This document shows positions 17,014 through 26,757 of a stretch of DNA of 43,933 bases, piece by piece. A program made the position numbers and the translations under genes. Within the stretch, counting starts at the first letter, position 1. Each line of letters starts with the position of its first letter. The DNA comes from an uncultured Bacteroidales bacterium. GTDB lineage: Bacteria > Bacteroidota > Bacteroidia > Bacteroidales > Bacteroidaceae. The stretch is from the NCBI GenBank assembly GCA_937916465.1, contig CALFTK010000047.1:1-43933 (forward strand), written 5' to 3'. Below the pieces are notes generated by a model. The model saw only the letters and a list, made by a program, of their open reading frames with translations. It did no database searches and had not been told where the DNA came from.

Positions 17014-18012
17014 ATGAAATTTTTAACTGATGAAAAATTGGTTATCTCCGGAGCAGGAGGTATGATTGGTTCAAACATGGCTCAGACAGCCATAATGATG
17101 GGTTTAACATCTAACATCTGCCTGTACGATGTATATATGCCAGGTTTGGAAGGCGTTGTTGAGGAACTTCGCCATTGTTCATTCCCTGGTGTGAACATCA
17201 CCTATACAGACAAAGTTGAAGAAGCTTTTACAGGTGCTAAGTACATGGTATCTTCAGGTGGTGCTCCACGTAAAGCCGGTATGACTCGCGAAGATCTACT
17301 TGTAGGTAATGCGAACATTGCAGCTCAATTAGGTAAAGACATCAAACAGTACTGCCCTGATTTGAAGCACTGTGTTATTATCTTCAACCCTGCAGATATT
17401 ACAGGTCTTGTAGCACTTGTTTATTCAGGTTTGAAACCTTCACAGATTACCACATTGGCAGCTCTTGACAGCACACGTTTGCAGAGCGCTTTGGCTAAAC
17501 ACTTTGGATTGCAGCAGGATAAGGTTACTAATGCACGTACATACGGTGGCCATGGTGAACAGATGGCAGTATTTGCATCAACTGCAAAAGTTGACGGTAA
17601 ACCTCTGACCGACCTTATTGGTACTCCTGAACTGACCGACGAACAGTGGGCTCAGATGAAACAGGATGTTATTAAGGGTGGTGCCAAGATTATTGAATTG
17701 CGCGGACGTTCATCATTCCAGAGCCCTTCATTCGTTTCTATAGAAATGATTTGCGCTGCTATGGGTGGTGATAAGTTTGAATGGCCTGCAGGTTGCTATG
17801 TAAACTGCGGTAAGTTCAAAAACGTAATGATGGCTATGCCTTCTGTTATCGATGCTGATGGCGTACACTATACCGAAATTAACGGAACTGCAGAAGAGAT
17901 GGCTGCTATAGAGGCAAGTTATGCTCATCTTCAGGCTATGCGCGACGAAGTTATCAGTTTGGGTGTTCTTCCACCGGTAGAAGAGTGGTCAAAAATTAAC
18001 CCAAATCTCTAA
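17014..18012 (+). CDS. mdh: Malate dehydrogenase
   Basis: A 332-residue NAD-dependent dehydrogenase of the lactate/malate family, interconverting malate and oxaloacetate. I chose ATG 17014 (MKFLTDEKL), because it puts the NAD-binding glycine motif SGAGGMIGSN near residue 12 as expected; upstream in-frame sequence covers the promoter. Other signatures are the substrate-loop region GGAPRKAGMTREDL, FNPADITG, and the catalytic histidine in YGGHGEQMAV. The fumarate-succinate fermentation of Bacteroidales needs this step, and clean codon use suggests high expression. It is monocistronic, with a strong terminator after it. Confidence 0.94.
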   Translation: MKFLTDEKLVISGAGGMIGSNMAQTAIMMGLTSNICLYDVYMPGLEGVVEELRHCSFPGVNITYTDKVEEAFTGAKYMVSSGGAPRKAGMTREDLLVGNANIAAQLGKDIKQYCPDLKHCVIIFNPADITGLVALVYSGLKPSQITTLAALDSTRLQSALAKHFGLQQDKVTNARTYGGHGEQMAVFASTAKVDGKPLTDLIGTPELTDEQWAQMKQDVIKGGAKIIELRGRSSFQSPSFVSIEMICAAMGGDKFEWPAGCYVNCGKFKNVMMAMPSVIDADGVHYTEINGTAEEMAAIEASYAHLQAMRDEVISLGVLPPVEEWSKINPNL

Positions 18013-18035
18013 TCTGATTATTATTTAGTATATGT

Positions 18036-18076
18036 AACACCCGTCTGTAAATTAAAAGACAGACGGGTGTTCTTGT
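18036..18076 (+). terminator. Terminator after mdh
   Basis: AACACCCGTCTGT (18036-18048) and ACAGACGGGTGTT (18059-18071) form a perfect 13-bp stem with a 10-base loop, followed by a T-rich CTTGTATTATT. It is stable, but the T tract is interrupted. Confidence 0.8.
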
Positions 18077-18103
18077 ATTATTCTATAAATCTTATTACCT
18101 TAG
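18072..18103 (+). promoter_or_regulatory. Possible promoter of the hybrid regulator gene
   Basis: CTTG (18072-18075), a 20-base spacer and TACCTTAG (18096-18103), one mismatch from TAnnTTTG, lie 33 bases before the ATG. Confidence 0.35.
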
Positions 18104-18136
18104 AGCACGAATTTCAACCTTTATTATCATATTTGT

Positions 18137-21100
18137 ATGAAGAAATATATATTACTTTTCAGTTTACTGGCTTTTTCAATACTTTCTAAAGCTAATTTTG
18201 CACAGATAAGTCAAATAACCACCACCGAAGGTTTAAGCAGCCAGAACGTCAGTATTATGGAAAAAGACAAATATGGACGTCTTTGGGTTGGTTCTTCTAT
18301 AGGATTGGATATCTTCAACAATGGTTCTTTAACTAATCTGCATACCATTGAAGTAGAAGGTACTTCCATATTAACAGGTCAGATAAAGAGCATTGCCTGT
18401 GGAGATCGTACACTAATAGCCAGTAAATCGACCGTTATTGATTATGATTATGATAAGAAAGAGGCTGAAATTATTACATACCAAGGGGCTGATATTACCA
18501 CAGAACATATATTAATGAATGATAGTTGCGCATACTTCTACGACAACACAAAAAACATTCTGTTCAAGTATATGATGAAAGAGAAAGAACTGAAGGTTGT
18601 CTGTGAATTGCCGGAAGAGAAAGATTACCGTTTTTTAAAACTTCTTGCCATAGATGGCAGTGAAAAAATTCTGTTATTGGCCGAAAACGAAAGAGGAATA
18701 TTCAGATTACATCTTGAAAACGGTGCTATTTTCAACATTAATGCCATAGGACGCAATATTAATGCAAAATCAACATTCATAGATAGTGATTTAAATTTGT
18801 GGGTTCAATCAGAAGAGGGATTAAATGTATATGAAATACACTCAGGCTACAATAAGACGAACCTATTTACATCGGATAATTCACTTCTTCCAGACCTTCC
18901 TATCAACTGTATGGAGGAGATAACAAATAATAAAGAGGTTATGATATGTACCAAAGGAGGTGGAGTTTTTATTGCAAACAAACAAGAAAATAGAATAAGG
19001 AACACCAATATTACCAAAGACGATTGTTTTAATAACGTGCAGTGTATGCTTGTTAATGACAAAAGACTTGAAATGATATATGGAACCGCAAGCAATGGTA
19101 TATTACAAACACTATACTCCTTTATATACACAAAAAACGAGACCATAGTAGATACACAAACCAACACAAGAACAGCCATAGTTACTATAAGTGCTTTCCA
19201 AGATAAAGAGGATATGGTTTGGTTTGGTACTGCCGGATATGGTATTGCTAAATATATGGAAAAGACAAATAGTGTTGAGTATCTGGAATCGACCTCCAAA
19301 ATGAGAGTGGTATCTATATGCGAATACGATAAAGACCATCTATATTTTGTAGATGATTCCAAAGGTCTGATGATACTTAACAAGAACACTGAAAAGATAG
19401 TTTCGGGAGACACCTTTGATAAGAGTATTTTCAACGCCATAGGTAATAATTACAGCGATGTTAGACTTCATAATGCTGATAATGGAGACATTCTATTATT
19501 CAACATTGGTGGTAAACATTATATGTTAAGAAAAGATGGTTCGTATGTACAACTGAGATTAGAAATGGCCGATTACATATTTGAAACCAATATTATAAAA
19601 TTTCCCAATCGCACTATTGTTGTAAATGACAATGGTATCTACGCAATATATCATGATGACGCTTCCGTAGAAACACTATATAGTTTCAACACATCAACTA
19701 TACATAATATAACATCCTCAGCAGCCGATTCATTGGGTAATATATGGTTGGTGAAACCGGACATGTTGTTAAAATACAACATCAAGGAGAATACTTTAAC
19801 AGAAGTTCTTCCTGCAGATAGAATGGGTTATTATAACTCAATTCAGGTTGATCAATACAACAGGATATGGCTATCGAGCAGACAAAACAGAATAATTTGC
19901 TTTGAACCGGATTTACCGAAGTATCATATATACTCTAAAAACGATGGTGTAAATACCGGAGAATTCCAATACTACTACACATATAAATCAAAATCCGGAT
20001 ATATCTATTTTCCACACGCATTCGGATTATTGATAATAGACACAGAAGATATTGACAACAATCATAATCATTACGATATAAAATGTACATCTATCCTTTT
20101 GGATGACGAATATATAAATGTCCCGGAGATGAGCGATTCAAATACGGTCACTCCTATATCGCTTACACATAAATTCAATTCATTAAGTATCTCTGTAAGC
20201 ATTAACTCTTTCAATCCTACCAATCCCATTCCTATCAGATACACCATTAAAAAGGATAATAAAACAGTATATAATGATGTTACATATAAAAATACCTTAA
20301 ATCTATCAAGGCTATCTTATGGAAAATATTCATTATATACACAGCAATTATGCAGAGAAGGATGGACAGATCCAAAATTGACATTACCCTTTGTCATAAA
20401 TAGACCGTTTATAAATTCTGTTCCTGCTTTTATCCTATTATTCCTGCTGTTTATTGCATTTGGCATAGCTATAGCTAAAATCAGCCTCAGTATTAAACAG
20501 ATAAGTACTGATCGTATTCTTAAAATGCAGGAGAATATACACAAAGATGAAAAGATTAATCTAATGACAAATATTGCACACGAACTACGCACTCCGCTAT
20601 CTCTTATGTATAATCCTGTAAAAGACCTGTTAGAGGAGAGAGCTGTAAAGAATCTGGATTACGAACGCATTGAACGCATATATAACCAGATAAACAAAAT
20701 GAACACTTTGGTCGATTCAATTCTCAATACAAGTAGAAACGAATTGAATGTAACCGATATAGAACTTGAAAGTACCGATATAAACAACTGGCTGGGAATG
20801 CTTTTGGAAGACTTCAAGATAGACTGTACCGGTAAAGGTTTGCATTTAATATTTAACCCGGATAAATCTATAGAGAGTGTAAATATTGATAAGAAATTTG
20901 TTGAAATTGGTATAAACAATCTTGTAACAAATGCCATCAAATATAGTGAATCGGGCAATATAACTGTAAGTACATTAAAAACCGATACATCACTTATTAT
21001 ATCTGTCAAAGACGAAGGACGAGGTTTCATGTGCAATCCTGAAGATTTGTTCAAACGTTATTATAGAGAACAGGAAAATGACAACATAACCGGCTATGGT

Positions 21101-22138
21101 TTAGGATTGTCTTATGCACGCTTGCTTATAAGAATGTTAAATGGCGATATTAAAGCAAGTAAAAATAGTGACAAAGGTTCTACATTTACTATCATTCTTC
21201 CATTAGTATCAACTATTGAACAAAATAAAAAGAGTGTTGTAGAACAGAACAGTACTATAGAGCAGGCGCACACAGAGATAAATGATGAAGAGTCCAATAA
21301 AAACATAATCCATAAACAGAATCAACAGTTCTTGGATGAAACAGACTTTGATACAAAGAATATGTCATTGCTCATTGTTGACGATCAACAGGATATTTTG
21401 GATTTCATTTCAAAAGAGTATTCCTTACTGTTTAGTGCTATCTATACTGCCCATGATGGTAAAGAGGCTCTTGAAGTAATTAAGAAGAAGATGCCCAATA
21501 TTGTTGTCAGTGATATTATGATGCCAAAAATGACAGGTTTTGAGCTTTGTAAAAAGATAAAGACTGACGTAGAATTGAGTCATATTCCGGTAATACTACT
21601 CACATCAAGAACCGACCCAAAGAATCAGGATATGGGCTACAAAATGGGTGCCGACTCATTTATTCCTAAACCTTTTGATTCAAAATCGTTATACAAGATT
21701 ATACGTAGCCAATTAAGAAACAGATATGAAATAAGAAGGCAATACGCATCATCGTTCTTCTCCGTTATTTCTGAAGATCAGACATTCAGTGCTGCCGATG
21801 AAGAATTTGTACAGAGACTTAATAAATACATTAAGGACAATATTGCCGATCAGACTTTGAATATTGATAAAATAACAGAGTTCATGGGAGTGTCACGTAC
21901 TACCCTGTTTAATAAGATGAGTAACTTGATTGGTTCTTCTGCCAACAAATATATTCGCCGTATAAGAATGGATGTTGCAAAAGATTTGTTAAGAAAGACT
22001 GATTTACCTATTGGAGAGATTGCATTGAAAACCGGTTTCTCGGAAAGCCAGTACTTTAGCACTGTTTTCAAGCAAGAAACCGGACTTACTCCATCGCAGT
22101 TTAAAGATCAGTATTACGAAAGAAAAGCATTGATTTAG
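18137..22138 (+). CDS. Hybrid two-component system sensor/regulator (HTCS)
   Basis: A 1333-residue one-piece signalling protein. A signal peptide (1-22) leads to a periplasmic sensor of two-bladed-type beta-propeller repeats (about 25-650, recurrent G-R-L-W-V-G and I-W-L motifs) and a Y_Y_Y domain (about 675-750). A transmembrane helix lies at about 762-785. Cytoplasmic parts follow: HisKA with IAHELRTPL (His near 815), HATPase with NLVTNAIKY, DEGRGF and GYGLGLS (about 905-1025), a receiver domain with VSDIMMPKM (phospho-acceptor Asp near 1125), and an AraC-type HTH (about 1230-1330). This class usually senses oligosaccharides and activates nearby polysaccharide utilisation genes, but no SusC/SusD or glycosidase gene is in this window. 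The gene ends with a 4-base overlap with dprA. Confidence 0.93.
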   Translation: MKKYILLFSLLAFSILSKANFAQISQITTTEGLSSQNVSIMEKDKYGRLWVGSSIGLDIFNNGSLTNLHTIEVEGTSILTGQIKSIACGDRTLIASKSTVIDYDYDKKEAEIITYQGADITTEHILMNDSCAYFYDNTKNILFKYMMKEKELKVVCELPEEKDYRFLKLLAIDGSEKILLLAENERGIFRLHLENGAIFNINAIGRNINAKSTFIDSDLNLWVQSEEGLNVYEIHSGYNKTNLFTSDNSLLPDLPINCMEEITNNKEVMICTKGGGVFIANKQENRIRNTNITKDDCFNNVQCMLVNDKRLEMIYGTASNGILQTLYSFIYTKNETIVDTQTNTRTAIVTISAFQDKEDMVWFGTAGYGIAKYMEKTNSVEYLESTSKMRVVSICEYDKDHLYFVDDSKGLMILNKNTEKIVSGDTFDKSIFNAIGNNYSDVRLHNADNGDILLFNIGGKHYMLRKDGSYVQLRLEMADYIFETNIIKFPNRTIVVNDNGIYAIYHDDASVETLYSFNTSTIHNITSSAADSLGNIWLVKPDMLLKYNIKENTLTEVLPADRMGYYNSIQVDQYNRIWLSSRQNRIICFEPDLPKYHIYSKNDGVNTGEFQYYYTYKSKSGYIYFPHAFGLLIIDTEDIDNNHNHYDIKCTSILLDDEYINVPEMSDSNTVTPISLTHKFNSLSISVSINSFNPTNPIPIRYTIKKDNKTVYNDVTYKNTLNLSRLSYGKYSLYTQQLCREGWTDPKLTLPFVINRPFINSVPAFILLFLLFIAFGIAIAKISLSIKQISTDRILKMQENIHKDEKINLMTNIAHELRTPLSLMYNPVKDLLEERAVKNLDYERIERIYNQINKMNTLVDSILNTSRNELNVTDIELESTDINNWLGMLLEDFKIDCTGKGLHLIFNPDKSIESVNIDKKFVEIGINNLVTNAIKYSESGNITVSTLKTDTSLIISVKDEGRGFMCNPEDLFKRYYREQENDNITGYGLGLSYARLLIRMLNGDIKASKNSDKGSTFTIILPLVSTIEQNKKSVVEQNSTIEQAHTEINDEESNKNIIHKQNQQFLDETDFDTKNMSLLIVDDQQDILDFISKEYSLLFSAIYTAHDGKEALEVIKKKMPNIVVSDIMMPKMTGFELCKKIKTDVELSHIPVILLTSRTDPKNQDMGYKMGADSFIPKPFDSKSLYKIIRSQLRNRYEIRRQYASSFFSVISEDQTFSAADEEFVQRLNKYIKDNIADQTLNIDKITEFMGVSRTTLFNKMSNLIGSSANKYIRRIRMDVAKDLLRKTDLPIGEIALKTGFSESQYFSTVFKQETGLTPSQFKDQYYERKALI

Positions 22139-23259
22139 ACCACAGGTTTATACATTGAACCCGGAAATGGTTTTATCAACCCTTTAAGTTCCAGTTCAAA
22201 CAGTATAGACGTCATAAGAGCATAAGGCATATTACAATCTATAATCAACGTATTGATATGTATGCCTTGTGCTTTTTCTCTTACTTTATCATATACCAAT
22301 TGTTCTTGTGCTGATAGTTCAAACTGTAATTCGGTTTGAATAACATTATCTGTTCGTTGAGTTTTAACTCCCCACCCCATAGCATCTACAAGATCTTTTG
22401 CTGAGGTTATCAAGGCAGCTTTATTATCGCGAATAAGAGCATTACACCCTTCAGAGTAGATATCGCCAACACTGCCGGGAAAAGCAAAACAGTCACGACA
22501 ATAACTTTGAGCCATATCTGCTGTTGCCAAAGACCCACCGCGTGATGCAGATTCTACTATCACAATAGCATCAGCCAATCCTGCTATCACTCTGTTTCTT
22601 CTTAAGAAATTATACGGAAGCGGTATTGTTTCACTCATAAATTCAGTTACTAGCCCACCGCATTGTAACATACGTTTAGCCATATCCCTATTCCGCTGGG
22701 GATATATCATATCCAATCCGTGTGCAAGCACACCGACTGTCTTACATTGATTATCTAAAGCTGCTTTATGGGAAATTGCGTCTATTCCGTAAGCCAAACC
22801 ACTTACTATTAAGACGTCGGGGCAGATAGAATGCAATTCGGATATTAATCTGTTACACATTCTACGTCCATATTCAGTAGCTTTCCTGGTACCTACCACT
22901 GATACTATCCTTGTAGTATTCAGATCTGCGTTGCCTAAAGTAAACAGCAACAATGGTGCATCTTCACAGTCCCTTAAACGAGAAGGGTAATCTTCGTGTT
23001 CCGGTGTTAGACATCTTATATTGTTATCTTCTATAAAACGTAACTCTTCTTCTGCTTTTATAAAAGCACCGGAGTCATCCAATGCATCAATAAGTTTTTG
23101 GTTGACTCCGGTGATTATTTCTTTAAGATGTTTTCTATTCCTGAAGATTTCCTGTGCGCTCCCTAATTGTTCATATAGATATTTTGCTCTTATGGAGCCA
23201 ATACTATCTATCCTGTTCAATGCGAGCAACGCCGTCAGTTCATCTTTCGGCGAATTCAC
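22135..23259 (-). CDS. dprA: DNA-processing protein DprA
   Basis: A 374-residue protein of the DprA/Smf family, which binds single-stranded DNA and loads RecA during natural transformation. A SAM-like helical N terminus (about 5-75) precedes a Rossmann-like core with the signatures VVGTRKATEYG, SGLAYGIDA and SASRGGSLATADMAQ, then a small winged-helix DML1-like C-terminal domain (about 300-374). Length is typical. Whether this organism takes up DNA cannot be told from here; DprA is common in Bacteroidales. It starts 12 bases after the lipoprotein gene and may share its transcript. Confidence 0.93.
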   Translation of the reverse strand: MNSPKDELTALLALNRIDSIGSIRAKYLYEQLGSAQEIFRNRKHLKEIITGVNQKLIDALDDSGAFIKAEEELRFIEDNNIRCLTPEHEDYPSRLRDCEDAPLLLFTLGNADLNTTRIVSVVGTRKATEYGRRMCNRLISELHSICPDVLIVSGLAYGIDAISHKAALDNQCKTVGVLAHGLDMIYPQRNRDMAKRMLQCGGLVTEFMSETIPLPYNFLRRNRVIAGLADAIVIVESASRGGSLATADMAQSYCRDCFAFPGSVGDIYSEGCNALIRDNKAALITSAKDLVDAMGWGVKTQRTDNVIQTELQFELSAQEQLVYDKVREKAQGIHINTLIIDCNMPYALMTSILFELELKGLIKPFPGSMYKPVV

Positions 23260-23271
23260 TTAATACAAGGA

Positions 23272-24960
23272 TTAGAGGTTTGAAACTGTGTCCTGATATT
23301 TTGCGAATTCAATATCCTTCTGAGCCTTAGCCTTCAATGAAGCATCAAGGCTTACAGCTTTCTTAAGGTTCTGAGCTACAGCTGCGCTGTCGTTTGTACG
23401 AGCTGCAACTACAGCTGCAAGATATGATGTGTTAGCATCAGCATTCTTAACTGCTGCAAGAACTCTCTTTGCACCTGCATAGTCATTGTTCATGATAAGA
23501 GCAAGAGCTTCACCGTTTGTGTTGCTACCCTTAAGAGCTGCTACAGCGCGGTCATACTGACCCTGAGCAATGTAGAGGTTACCAAGAGCTTCCTGATTTT
23601 CTTTAGCAGCACCACCCTTTGCAAGATATGTAGCAGCTTCAGCTGGTTTGTTGTTTGCCAAGCAGAGAAGACCCATATTGGTGTTTACTTCCGGAGCTGC
23701 TGCATTCAAACCAAGAGCCTTCTTGTAGTTAGCTTCTGCTGTTGCCAAATCACCATTAGCAAATGCTATCTCACCCAAGTTGTTGTATGCACGATAATCG
23801 TTAGGATAGTTCTTGATAGCTGTTGAATAGATAGCCTTCTGACGGTTCTGATCGTTTGTCAAAGTAGCAGCATAAAGAAGTTCTTCTACGCTAAGAGCTG
23901 CAGCATTGCTGTTGAAAGCTTCGTTGATTTCATCATCAGAACGACCAATAAGCTGATAGTTCAATGTGAGACGAGCGCGACGCAACTGAGGAAGGATTTC
24001 GTCTGCAAGTTCTTTATAAACAGATGACAAATTCTTAATCTCTTCTTCACGCTTTTCAGGATCTGAATACATTGAAAGGACGCGAAGGATAAGGTCTTTA
24101 TCCTGGATGTTTGAATTTTCAACCAAAGTTTTGAAACCATCCCAGTCTTCTGCTGTATATTTTGAATCAACTGCTATATCCAATTTGCTCTTCTTCATTT
24201 CGCTCTGGATATATTTCTTAGCATTAGATTCACGCTGACCTGCCAATTTTTCGTTCAAATCCATCTTACCATCAGGTGAAGCATATGCAGATACTTCCAG
24301 GTTCTCAATACCATAGTTCTTGGTATCAGCTGAGAAGTTAGCCATAGCCTCTTTCAAAGCTGTGATTGCATCACTCTTCTTTTCGCTTGAACGAACGTTA
24401 GCCTGCTGGATAACGAACATAATGTTAGCTTCCTGAGCCTGTTTGATAATGCGCTGATATGCATCCTGTGATGATGCTGTGTTAGCAACTTCTACAGTCT
24501 GAGCATAAAGTTCTGCTGTTGAAATAACACCATCAGCAATCTTTACAGGAGCAATTTCCTTAACTTTTCCTTTAACTGTAGCGTCGAAAGTCAAATAAAG
24601 CTCTGACTTTTCCATTTCCGGCTGGTAAGGGAAAGAAGTTTTGATTGTGTAGTTTTCGCCCTCTTTCTTGATAACAACTTTATTGTTACCTTCTACTTTT
24701 TCACCCTGGAATGTTACGGCGTCACCTTTTACTGAACCACCGTCCCACTGAAGAACCGGAGTTACTGTAACAACAGCCTTCTTGTTGAAATACTTTTCAG
24801 GGAAAGTACCGTTTACAGTTACAGGAACTTCACCATTAACAGCCTCAAGAATCTGAGGAGTTACTGAAAAAGAAGTACCTTCTGGCAATTCCATATTTGA
24901 ACAACTTGCCAGCAATAAAACACCAGCGCCTAAAAGCGCAATACGCATTTTCTTGATCAT
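23272..24960 (-). CDS. Envelope lipoprotein with OmpA-like region and TPR repeats
   Basis: A 562-residue lipoprotein. The signal sequence ends in a lipobox (LLLASC, Cys20). The N-terminal third (about 25-150) is beta-rich. A region at about 205-265, with LEVSAYASPDGKMDLNEKLA followed by QRESNAKKYI, looks like an OmpA/MotB peptidoglycan-association motif. A helical C-terminal part (about 375-500) contains several tetratricopeptide repeats with A/L/Y spacing, such as YRAYNNLGEIAFANGDL. Codon use is strongly biased (GCT, GGT), and the sequence looks like a highly expressed surface-scaffold protein. The exact role is unknown. Similar OmpA-TPR lipoproteins are widespread in Bacteroidales, and the link to the neighbouring dprA and xerD is probably only positional. 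Confidence 0.75.
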   Translation of the reverse strand: MIKKMRIALLGAGVLLLASCSNMELPEGTSFSVTPQILEAVNGEVPVTVNGTFPEKYFNKKAVVTVTPVLQWDGGSVKGDAVTFQGEKVEGNNKVVIKKEGENYTIKTSFPYQPEMEKSELYLTFDATVKGKVKEIAPVKIADGVISTAELYAQTVEVANTASSQDAYQRIIKQAQEANIMFVIQQANVRSSEKKSDAITALKEAMANFSADTKNYGIENLEVSAYASPDGKMDLNEKLAGQRESNAKKYIQSEMKKSKLDIAVDSKYTAEDWDGFKTLVENSNIQDKDLILRVLSMYSDPEKREEEIKNLSSVYKELADEILPQLRRARLTLNYQLIGRSDDEINEAFNSNAAALSVEELLYAATLTNDQNRQKAIYSTAIKNYPNDYRAYNNLGEIAFANGDLATAEANYKKALGLNAAAPEVNTNMGLLCLANNKPAEAATYLAKGGAAKENQEALGNLYIAQGQYDRAVAALKGSNTNGEALALIMNNDYAGAKRVLAAVKNADANTSYLAAVVAARTNDSAAVAQNLKKAVSLDASLKAKAQKDIEFAKYQDTVSNL

Positions 24961-25013
24961 AGTTAATTTATTTAAATGAATAATTCAGTTTTTACGTAGT
25001 AAACACAGTTGCG

Positions 25014-25021
25014 CAAAACTA
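25014..25021 (-). promoter_or_regulatory. -7 box of the TPR lipoprotein promoter
   Basis: TAGTTTTG (minus strand, 25021-25014) matches TAnnTTTG exactly. It leaves a leader of about 45 bases before the ATG at 24960. No -33 TTTG is found at the usual distance. Confidence 0.55.
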
Positions 25022-25106
25022 CAAAAAAGAATTGATTAACAGTTCAGTTTTCTGCTTTTTTTAATAATATATAGCATTTGAAAGGCAATATCGGCCAAAA
25101 CTGACG

Positions 25107-26024
25107 CTATTTATCTCTATTTCGGGGGTGATGAAGTTCAATTTCCTGACGCAATCTGTTCCTATCTATATGTGTGTATATTTCTGTCGTTGCAATTTTT
25201 TCATGCCCCAACATACATTGAATAGCACGAAGATTTGCCCCACCTTCCAACAGATGAGTAGCAAAAGAGTGTCGAAAAGTATGTGGACTTACACTCTTGT
25301 TTATTCCCGCTTCATTCACCAGTTTTTTTACTATGTCAAAAACCATAACTCTGGATATTGGTTTTCCCAACCTGATGCTTAGGAAAAGATAAGATTCATA
25401 TCCCGGTTTTATCTTGATTATTCTGTCTCTGACATGTTCAATGTATGTAGCTATCTCTCTGATTGCAGTTTGCGACATTGGAACCAAACGTTGTTTGTTA
25501 CCCTTACCAACAACCCTTAAAAAACCCTCTTCCAAATATATATCATTCATCTTCAGCCCACAAAGTTCAGAGACACGTAATCCACAGCTATACATTGTCT
25601 CTATCATAGCCTTGTTTCTATGGCCCTCAGGCTGAGACATATCTATACACTTTACTATCCTGTCTATTTCATTCACAGTCAGTACATCAGGCAGATGGCG
25701 TCCCACCTTTGGAGACTCCAAAAGTTCGCTTGGATCTGAATTTATATATTCGTCAGTCAATAGAAATTTGAAAAAAGACTTTATTCCGGATATTATTCTA
25801 ACCTGCGAACGTGGAGCTATACCTAAATCCCTTAATCCGGCAGCAAATGTGTGAAGATTGTCAAGCGTAACCTTAGTAACAGGTATATCTTCATCATTCA
25901 AAAAAGACAACAATTTGGAAACATCATCCATATATGCTTCCAACGTATTTTGGGACAACGATTTCTCCAATAAAAGGTATTGTCTGTACCTATGTAACAA
26001 CTGATTTTGTTCTTTTGTTTCCAT
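25107..26024 (-). CDS. xerD: Tyrosine recombinase XerD
   Basis: A 305-residue tyrosine recombinase, the likely partner of the XerC-like protein at the left end, acting at dif during chromosome segregation. Core-binding domain about 1-95; catalytic residues are visible: R in SCGLRVSELCG, K in GKGNKQRLVP, the HTFRHSFATHLLEGG box, MLGHEKIATTEIYTHID with the nucleophilic tyrosine. It sits alone between the lipoprotein gene and the divergently transcribed methyltransferase. No integrated element or att-like repeat was seen nearby. Confidence 0.93.
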   Translation of the reverse strand: METKEQNQLLHRYRQYLLLEKSLSQNTLEAYMDDVSKLLSFLNDEDIPVTKVTLDNLHTFAAGLRDLGIAPRSQVRIISGIKSFFKFLLTDEYINSDPSELLESPKVGRHLPDVLTVNEIDRIVKCIDMSQPEGHRNKAMIETMYSCGLRVSELCGLKMNDIYLEEGFLRVVGKGNKQRLVPMSQTAIREIATYIEHVRDRIIKIKPGYESYLFLSIRLGKPISRVMVFDIVKKLVNEAGINKSVSPHTFRHSFATHLLEGGANLRAIQCMLGHEKIATTEIYTHIDRNRLRQEIELHHPRNRDK

Positions 26025-26066
26025 CTAAGCAAAAAACTTCCTAACTTCGTGGCCGATAAGCGCAAA

Positions 26067-26074
26067 CAAAGTTA
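26067..26074 (-). promoter_or_regulatory. -7 box of the xerD promoter
   Basis: TAACTTTG (minus strand, 26074-26067) is a perfect -7 box 42 bases ahead of the xerD ATG. A one-mismatch plus-strand box TAACTTCG (26042-26049) could serve the divergent methyltransferase. Confidence 0.5.
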
Positions 26075-26082
26075 ATTAAAAA

Positions 26083-26751
26083 ATGTCATCACAAGAACAG
26101 ATTATAGGATATACCGGCGAAAATGCTCTTGAAGAGTACATTTCTGCGCACATTGAGCCGGAAAGCAATTTGTTGAAATCTCTTTACCGAGAGACCAATA
26201 TCAAATTGCTCAACCCTCGTATGGCATCAGGTCATATACAGGGTAGATTATTAAAATCTTTCGTACAAATGATAAAACCGAAATCAGTTCTTGAATTAGG
26301 TACTTTTACAGGTTATGCTACTCTATGTATGGCAGAAGGGCTGCCTGAAGATGGACATATAGATACTATAGAGATAGACGACGAATTAGAGAGTTTTATA
26401 AAAAGATGGATTGCCAAATCCCCATACAGCAATAAAATTTCCCTACATATTGGAGATGCCCTTGAAATTGTACCCAGATTAGAAAAAGATTTCGATCTGA
26501 TTTTTCTTGACGCTGAAAAGAGAGAGTATCCGGATTACTATAAACAACTATTTAAATATCTGAAAGTGGGTGGTTACATAATTGCAGACAATACGCTATG
26601 GGATGGCCATGTAGTAGATCCGGAGTATTCTAAGGATAGACAGACAAAAGCAATTAAAGAGTTCAACGATATAGTGGCTGCCGACACCAGAGTAACCGTG
26701 TCAATAGTCCCAATCAGAGATGGATTAACATTAATAAGGAGAAACATTTAA
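26083..26751 (+). CDS. Class I SAM-dependent O-methyltransferase
   Basis: A 222-residue methyltransferase of the caffeoyl-CoA/catechol O-methyltransferase-like family (Methyltransf_3). The SAM-binding motif VLELGTFTGYATL is near residues 70-82, followed by an acidic loop (TIEIDDEL) and the metal-binding DLIFLDAEK and ADNTLWDG segments. These imply a divalent metal and a catechol-like substrate, but the natural substrate in Bacteroidales is not known. It is the first gene of a likely operon with rbfA and the permease. Confidence 0.85.
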   Translation: MSSQEQIIGYTGENALEEYISAHIEPESNLLKSLYRETNIKLLNPRMASGHIQGRLLKSFVQMIKPKSVLELGTFTGYATLCMAEGLPEDGHIDTIEIDDELESFIKRWIAKSPYSNKISLHIGDALEIVPRLEKDFDLIFLDAEKREYPDYYKQLFKYLKVGGYIIADNTLWDGHVVDPEYSKDRQTKAIKEFNDIVAADTRVTVSIVPIRDGLTLIRRNI

Positions 26752-26757
26752 TAGTAT

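Noticed and set aside
18129..18136. CATATTTG directly before the HTCS ATG as its promoter
   Set aside because: It is one mismatch from the -7 box but ends at the base before the start codon, which would need a leaderless or truncated transcript; TACCTTAG upstream fits better.
18847..19440. Minus-strand reading frame of about 200 codons opposite the HTCS sensor
   Set aside because: Low-complexity hydrophobic translation opposite a continuous, family-matching coding region; no promoter box in front.
443..26024. Tyrosine recombinases as integrases of a mobile element
   Set aside because: Both have the length and full residue set of XerC/XerD, lie in housekeeping contexts, and no att-like direct repeats, tRNA interruption by an element, or cargo genes are near them.
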